A stretch of 64,000 bases of DNA from Mesorhizobium sp. CAU 1732 (GTDB lineage Bacteria > Pseudomonadota > Alphaproteobacteria > Rhizobiales > Rhizobiaceae). Below are positions 17,121 through 24,684 of the stretch, in pieces. The stretch's first letter is position 1. Every line of letters starts with the position of its first letter. The notes below the pieces were generated by a model. It saw only the letters and a list, made by a program, of their open reading frames with translations, searched no databases and was not told the origin of the DNA. Location: contig NZ_JBDQQR010000001.1 of NCBI RefSeq assembly GCF_039888675.1, positions 310,001 to 374,000 of the forward strand, read 5' to 3'. A program made the position numbers and the translations under genes.

Positions 17121-17738
17121 CTACTGGCGAAACGCGATCGCAGCCGCTGCTCCCGCCATGAAACCCGCCGCCGTGCGGTTCAGCGTCTTGAGTGCCCGCG
17201 GCGTCGCCAGGAACCAGCGCGCCTTGGCGGCGAGCGCCAGATACGGCACCAGAACGACCAGCAGAACCATCGCGGTGATGGCGATCAAGACGCCGTAATC
17301 GGTGGGCGTGATCGAGGCGATGTCGATGATCGTCGGTGTAATGGCGAGATAAAACACCATCACCTTCGGGTTGCCGAGCGTGACGATCAGGCCGGACAGG
17401 ATGCTCGCAAGCGCGCCGTCGCGCGAGCGCTCGGCTCCGACCGTCTCGGTCTTGATGCCGGTGTGCCAGAAGGTCCAGGCGAGGTAGGCGAGATATGCGA
17501 CGCCGGCCCACTTGATGATGATGAAGGCGGTTCCAAATGTCTGCGCCAGGATTGCAAGGCCAAGCACGACCGCCGTGAGATAAACCAGATCGCCCATCAC
17601 GAGACCCATCGCCATGAAAAGCGCCGAGCGGAAGCCGGAACCCAGCGCGCGTGCGATCAATGCCACAATGCCGGGGCCCGGAATGGCGGCTGCGATCGCA
17701 AGCGCACCCGCATAGGTGACGAAGCCGGCAAGTGTCAT
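17121..17738 (-). CDS. LysE family amino-acid exporter
   Basis: 205-residue membrane protein of the LysE/RhtB translocator family. It begins TLAGFVTYAGALAIAAAIPG followed by PGIVALIARALGSGFRSAL, the conserved N-terminal half, then ILSGLIVTLGNPKVMVFYLA near residue 113-132, with the family NPK motif. Six hydrophobic segments are expected. The long reading frame begins far upstream inside the neighbouring gene's DNA; the chosen ATG starts the first helix. It follows the hydroxyproline dehydratase gene in the same direction by 85 bases, so export of a related amino acid or imino acid is possible. Confidence 0.9.
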   Translation of the reverse strand: MTLAGFVTYAGALAIAAAIPGPGIVALIARALGSGFRSALFMAMGLVMGDLVYLTAVVLGLAILAQTFGTAFIIIKWAGVAYLAYLAWTFWHTGIKTETVGAERSRDGALASILSGLIVTLGNPKVMVFYLAITPTIIDIASITPTDYGVLIAITAMVLLVVLVPYLALAAKARWFLATPRALKTLNRTAAGFMAGAAAAIAFRQ

Positions 17739-17823
17739 GACGAAGGTCTCCGAAAGGGAGCGCACATGTAGCATGGCCGACGTGACGTAAAAAGCGCCGA
17801 CGCTTGTGCCAGCGGGCAGCTCG

Positions 17824-18822
17824 TCAGCGCACGAGGAAACCGGTTCGCAAGGGATCGTCGTCCTCGACGATAAATTCGGCCCTGCCGCTATAATGCGCGC
17901 GGCCCGACACGCGCACCGTGACGGCGTCGTGGCCGCCCGCCTTCGTCGTGGTGGCGATGCTGCCTTCGAAGATCGATCCGACGATGCTTTCGAACTGCCG
18001 CACCTCGCCGGCACGAACATCTCCCTTGGCATGCATCGTCGCCATGCGCGCCGTCACGCCTGAGCCTGTCGGAGATCGGTCCACCTGCGCGTCCGCGAAG
18101 ACGCAGATATTTCTGGTCGGCCGGGCCGCGCCATTGCCGCCATCGGTGAAGATGGCCCCGTAGAGAAAGGCGAGGTCGCTGTGATCGGGATGTGACAGCG
18201 GCACCTTGGCCTTCACGGCCTCTGTCAGCGAAACGGCCGCATCGACGAAGCCGCGCGCGGGATCCCGTCCGAATTCGAGGCCGAACTGGGGGCAATCGGC
18301 AAGCGCATAGAACGCGCCGCCATAGGCGATGTCGTAGACGATCGCGCCATAACCCGGCACGTCGATCGTCAGATCGCGCGCGAACAGAAACGCCGGAACG
18401 CTCTCGAACGACACCGCACCCGCGCGTCCATCGATGACGTCGACATCGGCGACAACCATCCCGCAGGGACATTCGATGTTCACGCGTGTCGTCGGTTCGC
18501 TGGCCTCGACGAGACCGTGATCGACCGCGTAGCGCCCAAGCGCGATGATGGCGTGGCCGCACATTGTCGAATAGCCCTCATTGTGCATGAACAGGACGGC
18601 CAGGTCGGCGCTCGGCAGATCAGGCTCGACCAGCAGCGCGCCGTACATGTCGGCATGGCCGCGCGGCTCGAACATCAACACCTTCCGCAGGTGGTCGAGC
18701 GTGTCTCGAACATAGGCGCGCTTTTGCATGATCGTGCCACGGCCAAGCGGCGGATAACCGGCGGTCACGATGCGAAGCGGCTCGCCGCCGGTGTGCATGT
18801 CGATGACGGTCAGCGTGTCCAT
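17824..18822 (-). CDS. trans-3-hydroxy-L-proline dehydratase (proline racemase superfamily)
   Basis: 332-residue proline racemase-fold protein. The first catalytic position is Cys 88 in NEGYSTMCGHAII. The second, a Cys in racemases and 4-hydroxyproline epimerases, is Thr 252 in VDRSPTGSGVTAR. The Cys/Thr pair is the known mark of trans-3-hydroxy-L-proline dehydratases, which form delta1-pyrroline-2-carboxylate for reduction to proline. So dehydration, not epimerisation, is predicted. GAGG precedes the ATG. The adjacent LysE exporter is its only related neighbour; no pyrroline-2-carboxylate reductase is in the window. Confidence 0.85.
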   Translation of the reverse strand: MDTLTVIDMHTGGEPLRIVTAGYPPLGRGTIMQKRAYVRDTLDHLRKVLMFEPRGHADMYGALLVEPDLPSADLAVLFMHNEGYSTMCGHAIIALGRYAVDHGLVEASEPTTRVNIECPCGMVVADVDVIDGRAGAVSFESVPAFLFARDLTIDVPGYGAIVYDIAYGGAFYALADCPQFGLEFGRDPARGFVDAAVSLTEAVKAKVPLSHPDHSDLAFLYGAIFTDGGNGAARPTRNICVFADAQVDRSPTGSGVTARMATMHAKGDVRAGEVRQFESIVGSIFEGSIATTTKAGGHDAVTVRVSGRAHYSGRAEFIVEDDDPLRTGFLVR

Positions 18823-18967
18823 CGCAGCCTCGTTTTGACGACGAGCGATGGGCCCCTTACGGAGGTTATGTCAAGCAAAAGCGGCGCGGCAGCCCTTTCG
18901 GGCGCCAGCGCCGCCTTGCCCGGCTGCGAGACTGATCCGCAACTCAACAGCCGAACCTCGCTGCCGC

Positions 18968-19528
18968 TCAGGCGGCGTGCTTTTGTGCGGCTTCGCCTTC
19001 CACGGCCTTGATGATCTCGGCCACGAACGCGTCCAGATCGTCCGGCTTGCGGGCGGTGATGATGTTGCCGTCACGCACCGTTTGGGAGTCTTCCCACTTC
19101 GCGCCGGCGTTGATCATGTCCGTCTTGATCGACCCGTAGGACGTTGCCTTGAGGCCGCGCACAAGGTCCGCCTCTATCAGTAGCCAGGGCGCATGGCAGA
19201 TCGCCGCCAGCGGCTTTCCAGTGTCGTTGAAGGAGCGCACGAACGTCACCGCGTCCTTCTCGACACGAAGCAGGTCGGGGTTCATCTGTCCGCCGGGAAG
19301 CACGAGCGCATCGTAGTCTTCGACGCGTACGTCCGCGAGCGTTCGGTCGACCTTCACGGCCGAACCCCAATCCTTCTTTTCCCAGCCGGTGATTTCGCCG
19401 TCCTTGAGGGAAACAACGTCCACGGTCGCGCCGGCCTCGGCCAGCTTCTTCAATGGAACCTCGAGTTCCGACTGCTCGAAACCGTTCGTCGCAAGGATCA
19501 TGATCCTGGATTTGTCGATCTTCGGCAT
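18968..19528 (-). CDS. PfpI/DJ-1 family class I glutamine amidotransferase-like protein
   Basis: 186-residue DJ-1/PfpI superfamily protein. The nucleophile elbow AAICHAPWLLIEA places Cys 111 and His 112, and Glu 18 in NGFEQSELEVPL matches the acid that activates the Cys. The LPGGQMNPDLLR segment near 77-88 is typical of PfpI/YhbO stress proteins. Such proteins have been described as proteases, chaperones or deglycases; the activity of this one cannot be decided from sequence. AAGGAGAACGC precedes the ATG. It stands alone, upstream of the dehydratase and downstream of the HAD gene. Confidence 0.9.
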   Translation of the reverse strand: MPKIDKSRIMILATNGFEQSELEVPLKKLAEAGATVDVVSLKDGEITGWEKKDWGSAVKVDRTLADVRVEDYDALVLPGGQMNPDLLRVEKDAVTFVRSFNDTGKPLAAICHAPWLLIEADLVRGLKATSYGSIKTDMINAGAKWEDSQTVRDGNIITARKPDDLDAFVAEIIKAVEGEAAQKHAA

Positions 19529-19627
19529 TTGCGTTCTCCTTCCTTATGTTGCCTGGAAGTTGTCGTGAGAAACGCGCGCCTGCCGATTTCGTTCACAACG
19601 AAATCGCGACGCAGGGGAATTTGACGG

Positions 19628-20275
19628 TCAGGACAGGATGAGGTCGGGCAGGTCGCGCATGTCGTCGAAGACGGTGCCGCCGGCCGCCGAGAGCGCCGCG
19701 CGGTCCGAAAACGGGTCGCCTGCGTAGGAGAAGACGCGCATGCCTGCGGCGATGCCCGCCTCGGTGCCGGGAACGCTATCCTCGATGACGACGCAGTCCG
19801 CTGGATCGAAGCCCATTTCCTTCGCGGCATGAAGAAAGAGATCAGGGAAGGGCTTGCCGCGCTCGACCATCGTGGCGCTGTAGAGCGCGTGGCCGAAATG
19901 GGACATCAGCCCTGTCGCGCCGAGCGTGAGATGCATCTTGTCGACCCGGGCCGACGAGGCCACGCACCATGGAATGCCGGCCTCCCGCAAGGCTTCGACG
20001 ACCGTCTCGATGTGCGGAACTGCCGTCACCGTCGAGAAGATCGTGTCGATCGACGCATACCAGCGATCCGCGAGATCGAAACCGAGCCGGTGGCCGTTCG
20101 CTTCGATCCGCTGCTGGACGCTGACCATGCTGGTGCCGGAGAACACCCGGCGGCACTCTTCGTATGAAACCGGATAGCCGCCTTCGGTCAGCCAGGCGCA
20201 AAGCACCCTGTTGGCGGTTTCCTCGGTATCGACGAGAATGCCGTCGCAATCGAAGATGACGAGGCCCGGCCGCAT
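19628..20275 (-). CDS. HAD-superfamily sugar-phosphatase-like hydrolase
   Basis: 215-residue HAD hydrolase with the alpha-helical cap type. Motif I is FDCDGILVD (Asp 9 nucleophile, Asp 11 acid), motif II lies in CVASSAR near residue 105, motif III contains the Lys of ERGKPFPDLF near 140, and motif IV is VIEDSVPGTEAG near 163. It resembles 6-phosphogluconate or phosphoglycolate phosphatases (YieH/Gph group). Its ATG follows the dut stop by two bases, so dut and this gene are co-translated. Substrate unknown. Confidence 0.9.
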   Translation of the reverse strand: MRPGLVIFDCDGILVDTEETANRVLCAWLTEGGYPVSYEECRRVFSGTSMVSVQQRIEANGHRLGFDLADRWYASIDTIFSTVTAVPHIETVVEALREAGIPWCVASSARVDKMHLTLGATGLMSHFGHALYSATMVERGKPFPDLFLHAAKEMGFDPADCVVIEDSVPGTEAGIAAGMRVFSYAGDPFSDRAALSAAGGTVFDDMRDLPDLILS

Positions 20276-20277
20276 GC

Positions 20278-20751
20278 TCAGGCCGTCCCGGTGGAGCCGA
20301 AGCCGCCTGCGCCGCGAACCGTCTCGCCCGCGAGTGAACGCTCTTCAATCTGGAGATGGCTGACCTGCGCGAGCACGAGCTGCGCGATCCGCATGCCGCG
20401 TTCGATCGCGAATTCCTCGTCGCCGAGATTGACCAGCAGCACCTTCACCTCGCCGCGATAGTCGCTGTCGATCGTGCCGGGCGTGTTCAGGCAGGTGATG
20501 CCGTGTTTGAAGGCGAGACCGGAGCGCGGCCTGATCTGCCCCTCGAAGCCGTCTGGGATCTCGAAGATGAGTCCCGTCGGCACCAGCGCACGCTTGCCCG
20601 GCAGGAGTATGAGCGGGCGATCGGCCGGGACGGCCGCGCGAAGGTCCATGCCGGCCGCGCCTGCCGTTTCGTAGGCTGGCAGGTCGATGCCGTCCGCGTG
20701 CGGCATGCGCACGATACCCAGTGTCGGTGATGAAGTGGAGCTAGCTGTCAT
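20278..20751 (-). CDS. dut: dUTP diphosphatase
   Basis: 157-residue trimeric dUTPase, which hydrolyses dUTP to dUMP and pyrophosphate, keeping uracil out of DNA. All five motifs are visible: [28 protein letters not shown] with the catalytic Asp, RGMRIAQLV, and the C-terminal GAGGFGSTG arm. The ATG at 20751 is favoured over one ten residues upstream by family length. It is the first gene of a two-gene unit with the HAD hydrolase. Confidence 0.96.
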   Translation of the reverse strand: MTASSTSSPTLGIVRMPHADGIDLPAYETAGAAGMDLRAAVPADRPLILLPGKRALVPTGLIFEIPDGFEGQIRPRSGLAFKHGITCLNTPGTIDSDYRGEVKVLLVNLGDEEFAIERGMRIAQLVLAQVSHLQIEERSLAGETVRGAGGFGSTGTA

Positions 20752-20832
20752 GACCCTGATGCTATGGCGGCAAGGTTGCATGAGGTCAATTCGAACGATG
20801 TGTCTATCAACGCCATTTCAGTTCGAACGCGG

Positions 20833-21171
20833 TCACTCTACGACAAGCAGTGCGGACTCGTGGTCCGATATGAAATTCAGCGTGAGAATTCGATTTCGCT
20901 CAATGCAATCAATGATGTGTGCAGTGGTGCAATCGCCCAGCCGCAACCACACGGTTTTCGGAGGTGCGCCATACAGGAAGCTGAGGTGATGGAAATCCGA
21001 GTCTTTCGATACAATGGTGAACTGGTTTTGTCGTGCGTAGTCCCAGATGATGCGGTCCTCGGCTGAAGCCAGTCCGAGTTCGGAAACATGCGCCGATCCG
21101 TCAAACTCACGCGCAAGAGATGCCAGGAGGCGCCGCGACAGATTTTGATCGAGAAGGAGCTTGGAGGTCAC
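20833..21171 (-). CDS. DUF5615 PIN-like toxin component
   Basis: 112-residue PIN-like protein. It opens KLLLDQNLSRRLLASLA with the first acidic residue, has ASAEDRIIWDYARQNQFTIVS and then KDSDFHHLSF with the second acidic pair, as in the DUF5615 family. The start overlaps the upstream DUF433 gene by four bases (ATGA). DUF433/DUF5615 pairs are predicted toxin-antitoxin modules with a PIN-type ribonuclease; activity has not been shown for this protein. Base composition here is less GC-rich than its neighbours, which fits mobility. Confidence 0.85.
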   Translation of the reverse strand: MTSKLLLDQNLSRRLLASLAREFDGSAHVSELGLASAEDRIIWDYARQNQFTIVSKDSDFHHLSFLYGAPPKTVWLRLGDCTTAHIIDCIERNRILTLNFISDHESALLVVE

Positions 21172-21389
21172 GCCGCGCCGAGCAAACGCCGTTCCCTCTC
21201 TGCTGCGAAGACAAGGCTCGCACGCAGATCATCGGGTTGGAGTTCCGGGAAATCGTTCAGTATCTCGGTCTCGCTCATGCCGGAGGCAAGGTAGTCCAGC
21301 ACGTCATAGACCGCTATCCGTGTGTCGCGGATGCACGGCTTTCCAGACCTGCGCGCAGGGTCGATGCGAATGCGATCCAACAAATCCAT
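21168..21389 (-). CDS. DUF433 antitoxin-like protein
   Basis: 73-residue DUF433 protein with a winged-helix fold. The marks are RIRIDPARRSGKPCIRDTRI near residues 6-25, VYDVLDYLASGMSETEILND, then FPELQPDDLRASLVFAAER. In predicted toxin-antitoxin modules this protein precedes and neutralises the DUF5615 PIN-like partner, and may bind its own promoter. Four-base overlap with the next gene. It lies 46 bases from the Lrp gene's stop. Confidence 0.88.
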   Translation of the reverse strand: MDLLDRIRIDPARRSGKPCIRDTRIAVYDVLDYLASGMSETEILNDFPELQPDDLRASLVFAAERERRLLGAA

Positions 21390-21435
21390 CGTGGAATGAT
21401 GTGTGAAAGCGATTGTCGGGTCAAGCGGATCAGGA

Positions 21436-21909
21436 TCAACGCACTTCCACGGGGACGACGGTGGTCTCTTTGATTTCCTCCATGACGAACGAAGCGGAGA
21501 CGTCGTCGAGCGGAACCTTTGCGATCAGGCGCTGGTAGAGCCGGTCATAGGCCTTTACGTCGGCGACGCGGGCGCGCAGCACGTAGTCGAGGTCGCCGGA
21601 CATGCGGTAGACGCCGGTGATTTCCGGGAAGGATGAGACCGCATCGCGAAATCGCTTCAGCCAGTCCGGATTGTGATGCGATGTCCGCACCAGGATGAAC
21701 ACCGAGAGCCCGAGACCCAGCCTGTCCGCATCGACCAGCGCCACCCGGCCGGTGATGATCTTCTTCTCCTCGAGAATCTTGACGCGCCGCCAGCATGCGT
21801 TGCGCGACAGGTTGAGGCGCTCGGAGAGCTGATCCACCGTCAGCGTGGCATCGCGTTGCAGTTCGGCCAGGAGTCTCCGGTCGATTGTATCGATAATTTC
21901 AGTCATCAT
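21436..21909 (-). CDS. Lrp/AsnC family transcriptional regulator
   Basis: 157-residue Lrp-type regulator. Residues 5-65 form the helix-turn-helix (IIDTIDRRLLAELQRDATLT, then LSERLNLSRNACWRRVKILE), and the rest is the RAM ligand-binding domain (GLSVFILVRTS...PEITGVYRMSGDLDYVLRARV). Two adjacent ATGs at 21909 and 21906 are possible starts. It diverges from the DUF6356 and glutamine amidotransferase genes across 103 bases containing repeated GGACATT sites, which suggests autoregulation and control of those nitrogen-related genes. Confidence 0.93.
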   Translation of the reverse strand: MMTEIIDTIDRRLLAELQRDATLTVDQLSERLNLSRNACWRRVKILEEKKIITGRVALVDADRLGLGLSVFILVRTSHHNPDWLKRFRDAVSSFPEITGVYRMSGDLDYVLRARVADVKAYDRLYQRLIAKVPLDDVSASFVMEEIKETTVVPVEVR

Positions 21910-21910
21910 A

Positions 21911-22012
21911 GGACAATGTCCCAATAAGGATAAACTCTCAAGGACATTTCGGGACGCTTTGAATGAACGCAGGTCTATTGTGTGGCCAAAGATACAATCA
22001 AAGGGGACATTC
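21911..22012. promoter_or_regulatory. Divergent control region with repeated GGACATT sites
   Basis: A perfect 11-base palindrome GGACAATGTCC lies at 21911-21921, next to the Lrp start. The half-site recurs as GGACATTTC at 21942-21950 and GGACATTC at 22005-22012, next to the divergent gene's start. Lrp-type regulators bind several phased imperfect repeats, so this is a strong candidate operator array. Confidence 0.55.
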
Positions 22013-22228
22013 ATGACCACGCGCATTGCCAGGCTCTTCACCCAGCATCCCGAAACGGTCGGCGAAAGCTATTTCGGACACATGGCGTTTGCCGCGTGGT
22101 TTTCCTCGCGTCTCCTGATGGCCGCAGGCGCCGCGATCGTTCACGCTTTCTTGCCGTTTCTGTTCGAAACTACGGCATCGCGGATCATCCGCGAGCTTTA
22201 TGAGCGGACGCACAATCGGGGGAAATAG
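22013..22228 (+). CDS. DUF6356 family small membrane protein
   Basis: 71-residue protein with TQHPETVGESYFGHMAFAAW near residues 9-28, a hydrophobic stretch AAGAAIVHAFLPFLFETTAS, and a charged end ERTHNRGK, matching DUF6356. One or two membrane helices are likely. AAGGGGACATTC precedes the ATG; the much longer frame through the promoter region is not credible. It is followed five bases later by the class II amidotransferase gene, so they share an operon under the divergent Lrp region. Function unknown. Confidence 0.8.
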   Translation: MTTRIARLFTQHPETVGESYFGHMAFAAWFSSRLLMAAGAAIVHAFLPFLFETTASRIIRELYERTHNRGK

Positions 22229-22233
22229 ACACG

Positions 22234-23034
22234 ATGTGCCGATGGGCGGCCTATCTCGGCGAACCGGTCTTCATGGAAGACATCGTTACCGCGCCCTGCC
22301 ATTCCCTGATCGCCCAGAGCCACCATGCGCTGCAGGCGAAGACGGCGACCAATGGCGACGGTTTCGGCGTTGCCTGGTACGGCGAGCGCCCGGAGCCCGG
22401 CCGATACCGCGACGTGCTGCCGGCCTGGTCCGACTGCAATCTGAAAAGCCTCTGCCGCCAGATACGCTCGCCCCTCTTCCTGGCGCATGTCCGCGCCTCG
22501 ACGGGCGGCGCGACCAGCCGCGACAATTGCCATCCTTTCGCGTCCGGGCGATGGTCGTTCATGCACAACGGCCAGATCGGCGATTTCGATGCGATCCGGC
22601 GAAAGCTGGAACATCGCCTGCCTGACGCGCTCTACGAGCAGTTGCACGGCACGACCGACTCCGAATTGATCTTCATGCTCATGATCGACCAGGGCCTCGA
22701 TACAGACCCTCAGGGCGCGACAGAGCGGGCGGTCGCGATCATCCACGACGTCGCCGGCAAGGCCGGCATCGAGCCGAAACTCAAGCTCACCGCGGCCTTC
22801 TCCGATGGCGAGCGTCTCTATTCCGTCCGCTATGCATCGGCCGGAACGGCGCCGACCCTCTATGCCGGGTCGTTTCGCAATGGTGTCGGGCGCTGCCTCG
22901 TATCGGAGCCGCTGGACCAGGACGAGCCGAACTGGGAAGCCATTCCGCCTGGCAGCTTCGTCACCATGACCCGCGACACGCTGGCGATCTCGGCGTTCGA
23001 GCCGCGTGTCCGGCCTCTCGCGCTCGCGGGCTGA
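22234..23034 (+). CDS. Class II glutamine amidotransferase (YafJ/EgtC-like)
   Basis: 266-residue N-terminal-nucleophile amidotransferase. The Cys at position 2 (MCRWAAYLGEP) becomes the N-terminal nucleophile after Met removal. TNGDGFGVAWYG near 39-50, AHVRASTGGATSRDNCHPF near 84-102 and FMHNGQIGDF near 109 are the glutamine-binding motifs. No synthase domain follows, as in YafJ. EgtC of ergothioneine synthesis is similar, but no egtB or egtD gene is nearby, so that role is not favoured. AATCGGGGGAAA precedes the start. Confidence 0.9.
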   Translation: MCRWAAYLGEPVFMEDIVTAPCHSLIAQSHHALQAKTATNGDGFGVAWYGERPEPGRYRDVLPAWSDCNLKSLCRQIRSPLFLAHVRASTGGATSRDNCHPFASGRWSFMHNGQIGDFDAIRRKLEHRLPDALYEQLHGTTDSELIFMLMIDQGLDTDPQGATERAVAIIHDVAGKAGIEPKLKLTAAFSDGERLYSVRYASAGTAPTLYAGSFRNGVGRCLVSEPLDQDEPNWEAIPPGSFVTMTRDTLAISAFEPRVRPLALAG

Positions 23035-23100
23035 CGTTACCCTCCGACCGGATCGATTCCGCGCCTGTCGCGTTCTGGCCAACTCAAACCGGAGACATGC

Positions 23101-24057
23101 ATGGCAAAGCGCGAGAAGCGGGTCGACCTCGCTCAACTGAAGGATGTGGTCGACGAGATCGTCGGGCGAATGGGTGTAATCGAGAAGTTCGGCAAAGCTG
23201 CCGACCACATCAAGGGCATGGCGGACATCGAGACCGAGCATTTCGGCATCGCGGTCGTGACAGTCGATGGCGATCTGGTGACGGGCGCAGATGCCGACAC
23301 GCCGTTTCCCATCCAGAGCATCTCGAAGGTCTTCGCGCTCACGCTTGCGCTGCGTGCCTTCGACGACGAGGTCTGGAAACGTGTCGGACGTGAGCCGTCC
23401 GGCGATCCGTTCAATTCGATCGTCGATCTGGAACGCCACAAGGGCATACCGCGAAACCCCTTCATCAATCCCGGCGCACTGGTCGTCTGCGACATGCTGC
23501 TCGATATCGGCAAGGAGCATGGTGTTCCCAAAACCGTGCGCGAGTTCCTGATCGGCGAGATCGGCGAAAAGGATTTCGGCGAAGTCAGCGAGATCGTGAA
23601 GGAGGACGGCAAGACATCCGGTTACTCGAACCGGGCACTGGCGAACCTCTCGAAGCATTTCGAGAACCTGCATCACGACGTCGAAGCCGTGATGAAGCTC
23701 TATGTGGCGCAATGCGCCATCGAGCTCGATTGCCGCCAGCTTGCGCTTGCCGGACGCTACCTGATGCGCGACGGCGCAGACGGCAAGACCGAGGATTCGC
23801 GGCACCATGCGCGCCTTGCGCGGCGGATCAACTCGCTGATGATGACCTGCGGCCAGTATGACGGGTCAGGCGACTTCGCGTTCCGCGTCGGCCTGCCCGC
23901 CAAGAGCGGCGTCGGCGGCGGCATCCTGGCCATCGCGCCCGACATCGCGTCGGTCGCGGTCTGGTCCCCGACGCTCGACGAAAACGGCAATTCGCTCCTC
24001 GGCACGCTGGCGCTCGAACAGCTCACGGAGCGAATGGGCTGGTCGATCTTCGGTTAG
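23101..24057 (+). CDS. glsA: Glutaminase A
   Basis: 318-residue serine-dependent beta-lactamase-fold glutaminase, converting L-glutamine to glutamate and ammonia. Catalytic Ser-x-x-Lys is in FPIQSISKVFALTLA near residues 69-83. Other conserved parts are GDPFNSIVDLERHKGIPRNP followed by FINPGALVVCDML, and the C-terminal KSGVGGGILAIAP near 272. Length fits the family. The gene lies 66 bases after the amidotransferase gene, and together they make a small glutamine-handling block facing an Lrp regulator. Confidence 0.95.
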   Translation: MAKREKRVDLAQLKDVVDEIVGRMGVIEKFGKAADHIKGMADIETEHFGIAVVTVDGDLVTGADADTPFPIQSISKVFALTLALRAFDDEVWKRVGREPSGDPFNSIVDLERHKGIPRNPFINPGALVVCDMLLDIGKEHGVPKTVREFLIGEIGEKDFGEVSEIVKEDGKTSGYSNRALANLSKHFENLHHDVEAVMKLYVAQCAIELDCRQLALAGRYLMRDGADGKTEDSRHHARLARRINSLMMTCGQYDGSGDFAFRVGLPAKSGVGGGILAIAPDIASVAVWSPTLDENGNSLLGTLALEQLTERMGWSIFG

Positions 24058-24069
24058 CGCATAGGTGAT

Positions 24070-24471
24070 CTAACGCGACAGCGGGATCAGAGCCCGGATG
24101 CGCGGATCGCGGAACCACAAGCCGCCCCACACGAAAAGCGCCATGTAGACGCCGAACAGCGTGTGGGTCAGGAGCGGGCTGCCGATGCGGACATGCGTGG
24201 CAACCGCGCCGCCGAGATAGGCGGTGAGCAGGATCGCGCCCAGCACGGAGGTGCGCGGCCAGGCGTATAAAGCCGTACACACAAGGGTGATGATCCCGAG
24301 CATGCGGGCCAGTTCGACGGGCCAGCCGAGCACCGGCATCGTGTCGATCACCGGCTGGAGCGGCGGCAGCTTGATGACGCCGTCGAAGATGAGGAAGGCG
24401 ATCACCAGACCTGACAGGGTCCAGCCGACAATCGTCGATCTGCGCGAGTTTGAAAGGGTGGTTTCGGACAT
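24070..24471 (-). CDS. DoxX-like four-helix membrane protein
   Basis: 133-residue protein with four hydrophobic helices: IVGWTLSGLVIAFLIFDGVI, then GWPVELARMLGIITLVCTAL, SVLGAILLTAYLGGAVATHV and LTHTLFGVYMALFVWGGLWF. The LGGAVATHVRIG motif is typical of the DoxX-like family. The start at 24471 has GGAGC upstream; the longer frame adds 55 polar residues. It converges on glsA with 12 bases between. Some DoxX proteins are tied to thiol or redox stress, but role here is unknown. Confidence 0.85.
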   Translation of the reverse strand: MSETTLSNSRRSTIVGWTLSGLVIAFLIFDGVIKLPPLQPVIDTMPVLGWPVELARMLGIITLVCTALYAWPRTSVLGAILLTAYLGGAVATHVRIGSPLLTHTLFGVYMALFVWGGLWFRDPRIRALIPLSR

Positions 24472-24684
24472 GACGTGCTCCAGTTGCGAACGTGAAAAGG
24501 GCGTGCTGTTGCCATGACGCGCGGATGAGCAGGATTCCGACACCGTCGCTGCACAATTTTCCCGTACGTGATCCAACGATTGGCGGCATTGATCTGTGAA
24601 AAGCGATTGTATCCTGACATTGCGTGTCGCTTGCATCCGCTAGGATGACCCTAGTAGGTGAGCCGCGCCGCGAGGAGACTTCAA

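Noticed and set aside
20278..21389. Phage or defence island signalled by dut plus a toxin-antitoxin pair
   Set aside because: No integrase, structural phage gene or defence effector is near; dut is of housekeeping type next to a HAD phosphatase.
22234..23034. EgtC of ergothioneine biosynthesis
   Set aside because: The fold matches, but no egtB or egtD neighbour exists, so only class II amidotransferase is stated.
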